Below are positions 46,476 to 58,015 of a stretch of DNA of 64,000 bases, in pieces. This stretch comes from Euleptes europaea (Eukaryota > Chordata > Lepidosauria > Squamata > Sphaerodactylidae): NCBI RefSeq assembly GCF_029931775.1, contig NC_079317.1, positions 69,347,895 to 69,411,894 of the forward strand, read 5' to 3'. Positions within the stretch are counted from its first letter, which is position 1. Each line of letters opens with the position of its first letter. The position numbers were made by a program, and so were the translations under genes. Under the pieces are notes generated by a model. The model was given only the letters and a program-made list of their open reading frames with translations. It was not told where the DNA came from and did no database searches.

Positions 46476-46735
46476 GGGTGTTTGGGATGGGACTTCTCAT
46501 TTCCTTCCTTTCATGCCTTCCCGAGTCTCCATCGGCTAGAGATCGGTTCTCATAGCAGGCGATCTCCTGCAGGCGCTCATCGGTTTCCTCCCTCGGGTCT
46601 TTCACCCGTTTGAGGTGAGGAAGACCCGCCACAGTCACCGCCCCGATCGCATTCCTCCCTGCCCTTTTCCTTCCTTCCTTCATGGGCCAGCAGCTTGGAG
46701 AAGCAGGGCAGCTTTCCCGAGCAGAAGATGTGTGT

Positions 46736-46870
46736 AAAAATTCCGGAGAGTGTCTTTTTTTTTTTTTTAATGCTCTGGCCCTCTCTGCTTTGGGTTATTT
46801 TCTAGGCACGCCGAATCGGTTTCTATGAAAACAGAAACAGCCCGGGAGCCTGGACAAGAAGACTGTTTTT
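46736..46870. other. Poly-T tract and flank, unassigned
   Basis: A run of about 14 T at 46,755-46,768, followed by mixed sequence leading into the foldback array. Could be the poly(A) end of a minus-strand retroelement, but no body is recognised. Confidence 0.25.
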
Positions 46871-46879
46871 GTCCTTTTC

Positions 46880-47585
46880 ATTCACACACACACAGAGCTC
46901 CTGGGCGCTGGGGAAAATGTTGATGGGAGAGGCTCTTTATTCATATTTAGGCCATTTATGCAGGAGAAGTTTTCCCTTGGATTTGCTGCTTTCTAGATGC
47001 ACCTTTTCCCCATTTGAATTCTCAAAACTCTGCACGGGGGGGTGGGGGTTATTGTTGAGTTTTGAGAATTTTGATGGGGGAAAGGTGCATCTAAACAGTG
47101 GCAAATCCAAAGCAAAACCTCCCAGGCATACATGGACACAGAGACAGAGCGTCTGGGCACAGGGAGAAAGATGGGTGGGAGAGGCTCTTTATTCATATTT
47201 ATATTTGTGCAAGGCCGTTCGTGCCTGGGAAGTTTTGCCTTGGATTTGCCACGCTTTAGATGCACATTTCCCCTCCCATCCGAATGCTCAAAACTCAAAA
47301 AATAAGCCTCCCATGCAGAGTTCTGAGAATTTGGATGGGGGAAAATGTGCATCTAGAGAGCGGCAAATCCAAGGCAAAACCTCCCAGGCATAAATAGCCC
47401 ATGAGAAGTTTTTTTGCTCTGGATTTGCCGCTCTCTAGATGCACATTTTCCCCATCCAAATTCTCAAAACTAAATAATAATAAGCCCCCCTTGCAGAGTT
47501 TTTATAATTCAGATAGGGGAAAATGTGCATCTAGAGAGCAGCAAATCCAAGGCAAAACCTCCCATGCATAAGTGGCCTTATAGTG
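46880..47585. repeat. Three tandem foldback (palindromic) elements
   Basis: The arm TTGGATTTGCCGCTCTCTAG, then GATGCACATTTTCCCC and ATTCTCAAAACT, occurs three times in + orientation (about 46,970, 47,230 and 47,405). Each is followed within 20-40 bp by its reverse complement (about 47,056, 47,318 and 47,496). The first two units also share a leader with GGGAGAGGCTCTTTATTCAT, giving a period of about 250 bp. Each unit could fold as a hairpin with arms of 70-80 bp. I do not know the family; foldback DNA transposons are the best guess. Confidence 0.8.
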
Positions 47586-48730
47586 GTTACTTGCTTGGGA
47601 AGGAGAGAGAGAAAAAAAAGAGAGTAATAAATTAGATTTATCAGTGGTTGAATTCTGCCTAGTGCCTTTTTTTAATGGATGCAAATTAAATGCCACTTAA
47701 TTCCTAGGTGTACATGCTACTCTATGCTTCAGATGCAAAGCCTGTACACCTCTGGGTGCCTCTGGGGGGCGGGTGGAAAGAAAACAGTGAGTGTCCATTT
47801 TTAACATTTGAACTGTTACTAGGTTCCATAGTGGTTGCGGGGGGGGGGGGGGAGTTGAGTAGGCCCTCCTGGACTCTTGGCCCAGAGAGGATATTTCCTG
47901 CATTTCAGGATAGGATTGCCCTTTAAAGAAGCCAGCCGGGCTGAGAAATGCGAAAAATAGAAGTCAGCAGGTCAGGAATTTGGCAGGCCTTTGCTAGAAT
48001 TTCATCTTGTGACAGGGAAGGGGAAATGCAGCTAGCTTTCCTGGATGGCCATTTTGAGAATGAGGTAGAAAATCACATGCACACAACCTCCCTGGCCCTC
48101 CTAGCACATTCTTTTACCGCATATTTCCCCCCCACACACACACACATCTTTTATCTGGCAACTGGCATCTAGACAGGCTTTTCCAGGGAGGTGGGCAGAT
48201 TTGCCACAGGCCATCCCCCAATGCAGTGATTCTGCCCCGTGGCGCAGAGTTAGTTTCATGGAAATTTTACTCTTTCTTTCTGCAACGCCTGGCTATTTTT
48301 GTGGATGCATTAAAGGTCTGCAGAAGGCTTCTGCCACCCCTCAGCAAGATGGCTTGCACCAGGCAGGGTGGTATTCCTTGAATAATGGCACTGCAGCACG
48401 CCTCACGAATGAGAAACCACAGGTGGTTCTGGCACGGTGCTGCTTTCTGTCTGAAAAAGGAACACTTGGGCTGGTTTTAGCGGGGACACAAAAGGAGATC
48501 TTCAGTCCAGTCGCTTCCGGTCGGTTGACCCCCCCCCCCCCAAGGCTCTTGAAGGAATTCATGAATGCAGTTTCTCATGACTGGAATGCAGGAATAGCTG
48601 GCTGTAGCATAGAAAGTGCCCTTTTCTTTGGAATGTGGTGGTGTTGGAGGAGAGTGACACAGATAACTTGGACTGGCAAAGGGGAAAAAAAACCCCAAAC
48701 TCATTGCAGAATGACTTCTGGAGTTGGACG
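47586..48730. other. No recognised gene; short simple repeats
   Basis: Mostly unassigned sequence. Poly-G at 47,840-47,852, a (CA)n stretch near 48,133, poly-C near 48,529. A 189-codon + frame at 48,201-48,770 lacks any family signature and crosses the poly-C tract; I do not accept it as a gene. Confidence 0.35.
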
Positions 48731-48734
48731 CAAA

Positions 48735-48800
48735 GGCTTGAAGAGGGGAGTGGGCATGATCATTGGGTAGAGGGGTATATATCCATGGCTACCAGTTGTA
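48735..48800 (+). mobile_element. Short CR1 fragment, + strand
   Basis: GGCTTGAAGAGGGGAGTGGG then ATGGCTACCAGT matches the same CR1 segment as 16,755-16,815. It is very short. Confidence 0.5.
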
Positions 48801-49599
48801 ACGATGCCCCCCCCCCCGGAGCAGGCGCGCAGTGCGCGCTGCACGTGTCCTCTTGGGAACAGGAGTTGGGGGGAGCTCTGGGGGCTGGTGGCTGGGTCCT
48901 AATACGCTGACCTGGTGTTGTTGCTGCACATCTGTCTGTAAGCATCAGTGTATTCTGATAGTGTTTAGCCTGCACTTCTCAAATCCCAACCACCACCCAC
49001 CTTGCGAATTTTGACATATCCACGGTCTTTCAACAAATGCTTCTCCTACTTCTGTATGTTTCGCTTCAAAGCTCAATAAAGTTAATTCCCCTCTCCATCT
49101 CTGCGGTTTGTTTTTCTCAAGCCTTATGGTGCCAGGTTTACGTTGGGGGAGTTGAAATAATGAACAATTTCTGCTGAGGCCACGGCGACCCGGTCAGCTC
49201 ATCTTTACTGTGTAACCCCCCCCCCAAGACAATTGCTGCCGTGAGAAGAGCAAAACACCAAAAACTTTGAAAAAAATAAGTAATGCAAATCTGTGGAATG
49301 TGCACATTTATATACATATACAGTGGTAATTCACAAGCAGATGCTTATCAGCAGGTTGTAAAGCGCCAGCCATTGGGTAAAGCACCCACAGGGCCTCCTC
49401 AGCGATTGCGGAAGTCAGAACTTGCCGCCGGAGCATTTTGATGCAAATGCCTCATCTTGAATGTCTCTGGGGAAACAACCGGACGTCGGGATAGTTGTCA
49501 TTTAGAAATCACAAATTGGCCCCTTGCCTTGTCTCTTTGTAAGTCGGTCTGTGGCAACAGCACGGATTTCAAAGGAGACCAAAAAAGTAGAGATTAGGT

Positions 49600-49888
49600 G
49601 AGAAGTTGACCCATTCCTTCCCGTGACCCCCCCCCCCAGTGGAACAGGCTTCCTCGGGAGGTGGTAAGCTCTCCTTCCCTGGAGATTTTTAAGAAGAGGT
49701 TAGATGTCAGCAATGCTGATTCTGTGACCTTAGGCAGATGATGAGAGGGAGGGCATCTTGGCCATCTTCTGGTCACTAGGGGTGTGTGTGTGGCGGGGAG
49801 GTAGTTGTGAATTTCCTGCATTGTGCAGGGGGTTGGACTTGATGGCCCTGGTGGTCCCTTCCAACTCTATGATTCTATGATTCTAAAC
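49600..49888 (+). mobile_element. CR1 LINE 3' end, + strand
   Basis: Contains GGAACAGGCTTCCTCGGGAG, then GGAGATTTTTAAGAAGAGG, then GGTTGGACTTGATGGCC, and ends in CTATGATTCTATGATTCTA, the canonical CR1 terminus. Confidence 0.92.
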
Positions 49889-50335
49889 ACCAGCCCTGCT
49901 GAGGATTTGGAAGTAAACACAGAATCACCTCCTTCGGCACAACCAGATGCAGCTGTAACTCCACAGAAGCAGGACCCACCCAGCTCACTTGAAGCCACTC
50001 AACAGCACAGGCAAAAAGGGAGAATGGAGTTGCAAAGTAAAAGGAGAAGTGCGCGCCTACAGGCATTAAGAAGACGGCTCCAAGACTGTGAGTTGTCTGA
50101 GGATGAGAACTAAGGCAAAGAGAAACAGCTTAAAACCATGCTTGGAACAGACAGATGTTGCGAAAGCAATTGTTGCAAAAGGATCTCTGACTTTTATTGC
50201 TGACGCTACTAGACATTGATAAACGGACTTCTGACCCTGTGGACCGGACTTTTGACTTTGCCTCTGCACGCCGACTTTATCTTGGTTTCCAGCTTCTGGC
50301 TGGACCTCCCCCGCCCCGGGATTCTTCATTCCCGA
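49889..50335 (+). other. Unassigned segment with a short charged open frame
   Basis: The + frame to the stop at about 50,111 ends MELQSKRRSARLQALRRRLQ, then an acidic tail. This basic-then-acidic ending resembles the end of a retroelement structural protein or ORF1, but I cannot place it. Sequence to 50,335 is unassigned. Confidence 0.3.
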
Positions 50336-51385
50336 ACTACTAACAGCCTGCTCTCAAGACCAGTAGCCGGTAGTAACCCGAGATGACCTGGCCTAGCACA
50401 GGGGCTGGATAGGCCTCCATAGGTGATAAAAGGGGGAAAATAGTAGTGGAGGGTTGGGGAGGCCAGCATTTGTAGAAAAAGGAACCATAGCTGGCCTTAA
50501 CCGTAAGCCTGGTGGAATAACTCTGTCTTGCAGGCCCTGTGGAACTCTCCAAGGTCCCATAGGTCTTGGTCTCATTCCACCAGGCAGGGGCTAGGGCAGA
50601 AAAAGCCCTGGCCCTGGTCGAGGCCAGCCAGACACTCTGCGGGCTGGGGATCACCAGAAGGTTGGCATTTGATGTTCGCAGAGTTCTCTGGGGAACATAC
50701 CAGGAGAGGCGGTCCTGCAGATATGAAAGTCCCAGACCATGTAAAGCTTTAAAGGTCATAACCAGCACCTTGAATCTGATCCCATACTCCAGCTAGAGCC
50801 AGTGCAACTGGTAGAGCACTGGCATAACATGTGCCTGCGATGAGGTCACCGTAAGAAGCCTCGCCACGGCATTTTGTACCAGCTGGAGCTTCCGGGGCCA
50901 GCCTCAAGGGCAGCCCTACGTAAAGTGAACTACAGCAATCTAGCCTGGAGGTGACTGTCGCATGGATCACCGTAGCTAAGTTGGGGCGGGAGAGGTAGTG
51001 CACCAACTGCCGGGCCCGGCGGAGATGGTAAAAAGCCGTCTGGGCCACAGCTGTGACCTATGCCTCCATTGACAAGGAGACATCGAAGGTCACACCCAGG
51101 CTCGTGACCATGGGCGTAGGTGTCAACTGCACGCTGCCAAGAGCTGGGAGTCGGCACCCCACCTCCAAGCAGCCCCAGTTGAGCCAACCATTCAGTCATT
51201 GCATCCAAGTACCTAGCCAGTACGTCTGGGGCGGAGTCTGGATGACCGTCCATCAATAGATAAAGTTGGGTGTCATCAGCATACTGATGACACCCCAGCC
51301 CGAAGCTTCTGACAAGCTGGGCAAGAGGGCGCATATAGATGTTAAGCAACATAGGGGAAAGGATTGCACCTTGCGGCATTTGTCT
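50336..51385 (-). mobile_element. L2 LINE ORF2, RT core to C-terminus, minus strand
   Basis: On the minus strand RT motifs appear in order: PQGAILSPMLLNIYMRPLAQ, then GCHQYADDTQLYLL (catalytic YADD at about 51,270-51,285), then LDCCSSLYVGLP and FKALHGLGLSYLQDRLSWYV, then ARAFSALAPAWWNET. This is the L2 clade signature. Several frame breaks make it inactive. The 3' untranslated tail is missing. Confidence 0.9.
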
Positions 51386-51800
51386 TTTTTGCATGCCCAC
51401 CACATATGATAAAAAGTACTGTCCATCTCTTTACTTTTCCAACATTTTCCTTTATAGTTCTTGTCCATCTTCTCGATATTCTTTGGAGTAATATACACCG
51501 ATAAAACATCTTACACCAATTTTCTCTTAATGTTTGGCTGGCTGTAAATGTTTTATCTAAAAAATGTTTTATTTAAAAAAATGTTTTTTGTCCAAAAAAT
51601 TTCCCACTGCTGAAGAGATATTTCTTCCTCAAAGTTTTGCATCCATCTAACCATACAAGTTTTAACTTGTTCAGTTTCTGTGTTAGATTAAAACAATAGC
51701 TTGTAAATTCATCCTAATAAATGTTCTTTTTGCTGCGTTATCACCTTTTCAAATTCAGTCAGCTCTCTTATTACTCCTCTTGCCATGTGAATGTCCTTCG
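51386..51800 (-). mobile_element. L1-clade LINE ORF2 C-terminal fragment, minus strand
   Basis: The minus strand encodes GKCWKSKEMDSTFYHMWWAC, the C-terminal Cys/His stretch of L1 ORF2 (CW.C....T..HMWW.C). Further 5' lie KLNKLKLVWLDGC-like and ELTEFEKV-like pieces. It abuts the L2 fragment and is broken and truncated. Confidence 0.75.
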
Positions 51801-51829
51801 AAGTGGGCAGTCCATTCCTGAAACGGGGG

Positions 51830-52260
51830 CAGTTAGGCAGCGGCTGAGAGTGGCGCAGGCGCATTGCCTCCAGAGAGGCTTCCCGGTTGGAAAAAAGAAA
51901 ATGAAAGGCACTTCAAATAAAAAAATCGGGGAGTTCCCGAGGCAAAAGAGGTTAGGATGCTGCCTAATGGCAGCCCCGACCCAGGGAACGCTGCAGGAAC
52001 ACCTCCTAGGATGCTGGTGCGCAGAGATATGCTGGGGAAATGCCGGTGGGAGGCCATGCCAGCATCCAAGACCTGCACTGCCACTGCAGTCCAGGGAGGT
52101 CGGCATAACTCATCCTACGCCGGTGTCCATGCCAGTTTGCACAGCGCAAATGGCACAGACATCGGTATATGGGTCACACAAGCTCTTATGGCCATTCGCC
52201 CCCCTTTCATGATTGCATGGAAAGGCTGTAATCCTCCTACACATGCTTTCTAGTACATCC
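51830..52260. repeat. GC-rich repeat related to 6,300-6,900
   Basis: Shares GCATTGCCTCCA(G/A)AGAGG and downstream phrases with the earlier block. Frames are open on both strands, as expected for GC-rich repeats. Confidence 0.4.
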
Positions 52261-52264
52261 TGCT

Positions 52265-52468
52265 AAACTAGGGTTGCCAGCTCCAGGTACTAGCTGGAGA
52301 TCTCCTGCTATTACAACTGATTTCCAGCCAATAGAGATCAGTTCGCCTAGAGAAAATGGCCGCTTTGGCAATTGGACTCTATGGCATTGAGGTCCCTCCC
52401 CTCCCCAAACCCCGTCCTCCTCAAGCTTCGCCCCAAAAACTAGTCGCAGAGGAACCTGGCAACCCTAT
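52265..52468 (+). mobile_element. TAGGGTTGCCA-family MITE
   Basis: Starts CTAGGGTTGCCAGCTCC and ends CTGGCAACCCTA (inverted ends). The interior has GGAGATCTCCTGCTATTA and AAAATGGCCGCTTTGGCAAT. Related copies lie at 57,003 and 60,096. Confidence 0.75.
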
Positions 52469-52539
52469 GCTAAACTCAGAGGGTCTTACTATCAACTCAG
52501 TTCTGCCGCTGAGAGATTTCTGGAAATGTCTGGTTTGAG

Positions 52540-53490
52540 TAAACTTTTATGCAGCTGGACTACTATACTAGCAAACAAATTTAACCCTCTGCTCGCCATG
52601 ACTGCCATCCTTTCCAAGATGCCACAAGATAAAAAATTATTTTCCAGTCTTTCGTACCCAAATAGACAAGAGAAGTACAAAAATATCCTGCTTCCTAAAA
52701 AAGCTGGTTTTCTTCACCCATTCCCCCGCCCCCGCTGAATGTGATTTGTTCTGTAGATTATTCTTGCTGTCATACAATGATTAGTTCTGTAACACAAGAC
52801 TGGAAAATAACTTATCTTGTGAACTTTTGGAAAGGATGAACACTCATGTGAAAGAGAGGGTTACGCCTCCTTGCAAATACTTCAGCTGTTAGCAATGCTA
52901 TCTAGACAAGAAGAGCTTGTTCAAACAGGACTAACAAGAATCGCTCAGTTGCAGAACTATTTCTAGAAGTAGAACAATATAATTTGGCAAATAGACTCAC
53001 TGGGTGGAGCTTAAGCATTAAAGCTGTACAGAAAACAGGTTCATGTTCATGCAAATGTTTATTATGAGGTGTAATTTGTAAACACTGTTGCTGGCTGCAT
53101 GGCTAGCTCAGACCTTTCCAGAGCCCTTTTTCTCTGTCCAACAGATGCTACTGTTAGTTCTTAAAGGGCTGATAATCAGAGTGGGTAGTAAGGGGGTGCA
53201 CAGAAAAGGTGAGCTTGTTCCCCCTACTCCTTCTCATGTAATAGTTATCCAGGTGGTCAGCCTGAAAAGTGCATCCCACTACATTTCTCCATGTCAGACA
53301 AGCACCCCCTCCCTTGGTTGCGGAATGAGGCCCACAATGACAGAGCCAGGACCACTCTTCTCAGCACATATAATGGAATACCATGTTCCTATTTCTCAAG
53401 AGCATTTTTCTTCTGAGTAACCTCAGTAAGATTAGGTGGAAGGCCATCCTGATTCTGGCAGCTTCTAGCTAGGAGTGAGCCCTGGCAACT
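52540..53490. other. Intergenic, nothing recognised
   Basis: A+T-rich sequence without recognisable exons or repeat ends. A 110-codon + frame at 53,088-53,420 shows no family signature. Confidence 0.35.
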
Positions 53491-53499
53491 CTTTTAATA

Positions 53500-53730
53500 T
53501 AATGAAGATCATGATGGGTAGCTGTGTTAGTCTGTCACTAGCAGAAGAAAAGAGCAAGAGTCCAGAAGCACCTTAAAGACTAACACAATTTCTGGCAGGG
53601 TATGAGCTTTCATGAGCCACAGCTCACATCTTCTGAAGAAGTGAGCTGTGGCTCACGAAAGCTCATACCCTGCCAGAAATTTTGTTAATCTTTAAGGTGG
53701 TTCTGGACTCTTGCTCTTTTATACTGTTAA
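53500..53730. repeat. Palindrome built from two copies of the CTTAAAGACTAACA repeat
   Basis: The left arm (AAGAGCAAGAGTCCAGAAGC at 53,548) and the right arm (its near complement ending about 53,720) meet at CATCTTCTGAAGAAGTGAG near 53,628. This head-to-head arrangement suggests inverted insertion or a foldback element. Confidence 0.75.
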
Positions 53731-53911
53731 TATAATGTAATTCCTATGCAAAGCAGTAGGAGGAACTGTGGCACGTCAGACCATTTATACTTCTAAGGCT
53801 ATTGTCTTATTAGCCCTGAAAGCAGTTCAGACCTTTGTGTGGAGTGTGGTGAGTGCCATCATCCACATTAGAATTTCCAGGAGGTCCTGATAAGGACTTG
53901 ACAGCTTTAGC

Positions 53912-54095
53912 CTAAACCTGTTCCATTTTTTTCTGGAACATGAACTGTCCCACCCACATAGCAGCCATCTCGGGTTTACCACAATCATTCCCAAAACTTC
54001 GCAGCAAAGCAGGTTTGAGAAAGATTGGAAAAAAGCGAGGGAACCTCGGGCAGGTGCACAAATATCCTATGGTGCTATGACAAAGCAGGAACAAA
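53912..54095. repeat. Distant copy of a duplicon segment
   Basis: AACTTCGCAGCAAAGCAGG, then GAAAGATTGGAAAAAAGC and GGTGCACAAAT resemble 19,552-19,625 and 42,010-42,090 (AACTTTGCAGCAAA, GAAGGATTGAAAAAAAGC, GGTGCACAAATGC). A third, more diverged occurrence outside the duplicons shows that this stretch is a dispersed repeat. Confidence 0.55.
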
Positions 54096-54096
54096 A

Positions 54097-54385
54097 GACG
54101 GTGTTTTCTGTGGTGGCACCTCACTTCCAGAATACCCTTCCTCTTGGGGGTTGCCTGGTGCATACGTTATTTTCTTCTAGATGCCAATACATCTTTTTAC
54201 TCAGTTTTTTAATTAATGGTTTTATCTCACCAGGTTTTTAATGGTCTGTCTCTGTTTTATGGACTGTTTTGATACTGTCTAATGGCTTGTTTTTAACGTT
54301 GTGACATTGTTTTAATTGTAAGCCATCTCGAATAGGACTTTGAAGCGGCAGCATAGAAATATCCCAATAAACAAATAAATAAAAC
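54097..54385 (+). mobile_element. L2-type LINE 3' end, + strand
   Basis: Encodes VVAPHFQNTLPLGGCLVH at the start, then an untranslated tail with TTGTAAGCCATCTCGAATAG and GGCAGCATAGAAATATCCCA, ending AATAAACAAATAAATAAA. This is the standard L2 terminus in reptiles. Confidence 0.8.
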
Positions 54386-54849
54386 CCACCCCAACGGCAA
54401 TGAACCCCAGGCAGATAACTTGTGTGGAAATGGCCATCTTTGGGGCTCTTTCAAAGACAAGGAACACTTGGGTTGCCTTGACATCTGGAAGAAGCCCATC
54501 TGTTTTTTAAATTGTTGCTCCTGTTTCTTTTTTTTGCTCGTACTGGGAGCTGGTTATCCGGAGGGTTCCTCTACAACTATCCTTCAGACCCCTCCCTCTA
54601 TTTTCACTAAAATGAAAGCCAAGAGCTTAGGTATATATGTCCCTCTAATGCAAAGTCTTCAGATTATGATGTCACTTTCTGTCCCCTGTAACTGTTTATC
54701 TCATGGATATGGAGACATGCAAAGAAAATGGCATAAAATAGGTGTTTAAAATGAATGTGCTAATTCCCCCTCCCCACCAAACTTTAATCTAAGAAGGTGC
54801 AGTGTTAAATATGAATTAGATGCATTTTAGTGTTGCCTACTTCCTACTT

Positions 54850-55360
54850 TGCCCTAATTAGATTGAGGAAGCCAGCCAGCAGGCACAGAGCTGGGGGAAG
54901 GAGTGCCCGGGGGAGGGAGGGGGTGTGCCACTCGTGTGTGTTGGAGCCAGCTGCTGTTGGCTCCAGGTGTGGTCGTTGAGATGCCACCGCTGCTTACCCG
55001 CAGCTTCTGTAGGTGTGGCGTGAGGGGCTACATGTTGGACAGTGGCGCATGCACTAGCCAGGATGCTCCCTGACCTTTCCTTTGTCCACTCCTTTTGCTG
55101 TTCCTTTGTTACCCAGAATGCTACACTTGGAGGTTCCTTCCTTCTGGGCACTCTCCTTCTCACTCTCTCTTTGTCCACCATGAGGGCTGGACATGTGTTC
55201 TACAATCTCTCTCTATCCTAGCTTGGATAGCTAGCTAGAAGTCTGTGTTTCCTATCTAATAGGGAGTTCTCACAATAAAGAACTTCTATTTCTTTTCTAA
55301 ATAACAAGCCTAAGTTTGCACTTACTGCTCAAGCAGCCAAACTACAGAATTCCGCTGTGC
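54850..55360 (+). other. Possible LTR-like block, weak
   Basis: A GC-rich stretch followed by TTCTCACAATAAAGAACTTC near 55,269 and a T-rich then CA-rich end. The layout (GC-rich, poly(A) signal, short R/U5-like part) recalls a solo LTR, but no terminal inverted repeat or target duplication is clear. Confidence 0.25.
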
Positions 55361-56385
55361 ACAGACTCAGCTCTGCTTTCATTTCTGGAGGGTCACTGTA
55401 TGCTAGTGTTTGCTTCTACCATGCCTGCTAAACTCATGAAATTGTAAATAAACGGAGCCCAAATCTCCAGTGCTGTCTTCCAAAAGAACTTCTGCTCGTA
55501 ATTGCGTATGCTGAATTTCTCACTACTTGGAGAAAGAAGAGTGCAAAGTATTGTATAGCCATGTATCCAACAGTAATGGCCGAGCAGTGTGCATGTTGAA
55601 CTATGAGAAGACAATATTCCCAACCACAAACATAAGAGCTGTTCTGCAGAGAACTGAAGTTCATAAACATACGCTGCTACTGCTATCCCCAGATCACTCC
55701 TTAGGCTTGCCTTGTATGGGGCTCACCAGTGCTCAGTTCTGGAACCTGTTTCTAGTTACTCGGACACATGGGGCAAATGAAGAGCACTGCTCAGTGTGCA
55801 CAGGATGGTTTTCTTTGAGTGGCCGTAACCAAAGCTTGAGCAGAGTCATTCGCGTTTTAGAAATCATTCTCCCTTCCTTTCTCTCAGTGTGGCTAGTAAA
55901 AAAAAGATACATTTATGGGAGGTAAACAGATTGTGTGTCTTAGGTTGTTCTGAAAATGGAGGGGAGGATGCATATGTCAGACCTCTTACATGAGCCTTCC
56001 TTTGAACACTACTCTTTGTGATACTTAATTTTTTTTTGTGGGGGGGAAATGAGCTTTGTCTCATTATTCCTTAAAGATGGCTTTTAGTAGGTTGAGAGGA
56101 CCTCTAGTGGTAATGCTATAAAAAAATCCCCAACACCTGCAGAAGAGAGCCTGGTGTTGGGACATTCCTTATCCAATAACAGCACCCTTCAAGATTTATA
56201 ATGTTATATATAAATGCTTATATAATTTTATACATAATTGAACTCATATGCACCAGCCCAACTCCAGATAATACTATAAAGAGCCAAAATTTTCAAATTG
56301 TTGAGCCCCTCCAATTTAACTCCAAATTGTTGAGCGCCTCTAATTTAAAGAAGCAACACTGTTAATTTACCTATGCATGGCAGTG
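55361..56385. other. Mostly unassigned; one segment has an inverted relative near 57.9 kb
   Basis: The stretch around 55,585-55,640 (TGTTGAACTATGAGAAGACA, TTCCCAACCACAAACA) is matched in reverse complement at about 57,870-57,925. This indicates a dispersed repeat on opposite strands. No gene is recognised in the remainder. Confidence 0.45.
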
Positions 56386-56390
56386 TGAGA

Positions 56391-56618
56391 GCCAGCGTGG
56401 TGTAGTGGTTAAGAGTGGTGGGCGCTAATCTGAAGAACTGGGTTTGATTCCCCACTAGTCCACATGAAGCCTGCTGGGTGACCTTGGGTCAGTCAGTTCT
56501 CTCAGAACTCTCTCATCCCATGGGTGGCTGGCGATGGCATAACACCGCCAAACGTCTCACCTTGAAAACCCTATGGGGTGGCCATAAGTCAGCTGTGACT
56601 TGATGGCACACACACACA
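56391..56618 (+). mobile_element. Sauria SINE with Bov-B-type tail, + strand
   Basis: tRNA-related head GAGAGCCAGCGTGGTGTAGT, then GGTTTGATTCCCCAC (B box), then GGGTGACCTTGGGTCAGTCA. The tail AAAACCCTATGGGGTGGCC, then GTCAGCTGTGACTTGATGGC ends in (CA)n. The tail is that of Bov-B, its partner LINE. Confidence 0.92.
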
Positions 56619-57002
56619 GCAATATTGTACAGTCTTCCTGTCACCTTTCCCAACTCAGAATAGCGCAAGCAAAATGAAAGAAAAGTGGTTATCCTATACA
56701 AAATAATAATTCCCGTAGAATATAGAAGTGTATATTTTTGGTATTGTCAAATGTAATTTGACTGATGCCTGAATTAATAGACTTTTGCATCAGAAACTCT
56801 AGTTTTTATTTTTTGAGGACGGAAGTTTGCACATGCATGGTCCTATCCTGAATACTGAGAAACCCAAGCCCTAAAAATATAATGTACAATTATTTTAATA
56901 TAACAGTTCTAAATTCTTGAGGTATTGTTTATACACCATTCTCTTTATTGTACAGACATCTTTGTTCTTGTAGACACATTAACCAGGCTTACCTGCTCTG
57001 AG

Positions 57003-57202
57003 GCTAGGGTTGCCAGGTCCCTCTTCGCCACTGGAGAGAGATTTTTGGGGTGGAGCCTAAGGAGGGCGGGGTTTGGGGAGGGGCTTCAATGCCATAGAGT
57101 TCAATTGACATTTTTCTCCAGATGATCTGATCTCTATCAGCTGGAGATCAGTCGAATTAGCAGATCTCCTGCTACTACTTGGCAGTTGGTAACCCTATCT
57201 GA
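57003..57202 (-). mobile_element. TAGGGTTGCCA-family MITE, reverse orientation
   Basis: TAGGGTTGCCAGG at the left, GGTAACCCTA at the right; the interior includes AGGGCGGGGTTTGGGGAGG and GATCTCCTGCTA. Confidence 0.7.
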
Positions 57203-57533
57203 GGCCCAAACCTTTGCGAATAGAAAACCTTTAAAGTTTAACCTTTCTGAATAGAAGAAGGGGAGGGGGCATTTGGGGTCAGGACGGGACCACAGGGCTC
57301 GTCTAGAACAGGGAGGAGTAATTCTTCCCCTGCGGCCTTGTACTGATGTAAAATGTTCTCTTAAAGACGCTCTTTCCCAGAAGGGGAAAGGGGGCATTGA
57401 ACATTGGAAGGGGGCGCGGGTGTGTTAACCCCTTGCCCAGCACCCCGGTCTCCTTCCAAATCACTCACTCCCACGGACGCTCTTCATAAAAGTTAGACAG
57501 CTGGGTGCCGTAGTTTTGCATTGAGAAGCACTA

Positions 57534-57749
57534 CGGCTGTTACCGCACTAGGTATTCCCAGTGATGTATTAAGAGTTTGAAAATGTTATTAAAAATACTG
57601 TTCGCACTTTGTTTGGCCCCTTTAGCTGTGAAGACGTCTTCCAACCATTTTTTAGCCGTGGCATCCAAAAACCCTTTTAAAGCGATGTTTTTTATAACAT
57701 TTTCAAACTCTTAATACATTGCTGGGAACACCTAGTGCTGCAACAGCCA
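57534..57749. mobile_element. MITE with inverted ends of about 55 bp
   Basis: Left arm GCTGTTACCGCACTAGG, then GTATTAAGAGTTTGAAAATG; right arm is the complement, ending CCTAGTGCTGCAACAGC. The interior of about 100 bp has no frame. Superfamily not assigned. Confidence 0.75.
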
Positions 57750-58015
57750 TAGACAAGAGTGGGGTATCTTCTCCTACCTGGCCCACTCTTCCTGTAGGAG
57801 AGGCGGTTCTGCTGCCCTCTCTGCCTGGGGGTTATGGTTATGAATTTCAGTTCACTGAAGAACAGCTTGCCCTTGCTCTTGTTTGTGGCTGGGAATGTTG
57901 TTTTCTCATAGTTCAACATGCAACGCACAGAGCCTTGTGCCACGATACGGACCCTAACCCTCGGTTGCCTCGGCCGCAACCGCCGGGACAGGCTTTGCAA
58001 AAAGAAGAGGCGGTT

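Noticed and set aside
48201-48770. 189-codon + strand open frame
   Set aside because: Crosses a poly-C tract, has no domain, no splice context and no conserved partner; composition alone can explain it.
48797-49130. Possible solo LTR with AATAAAG near 49,074
   Set aside because: No terminal inverted repeat or target duplication could be defined; kept only as a suspicion.
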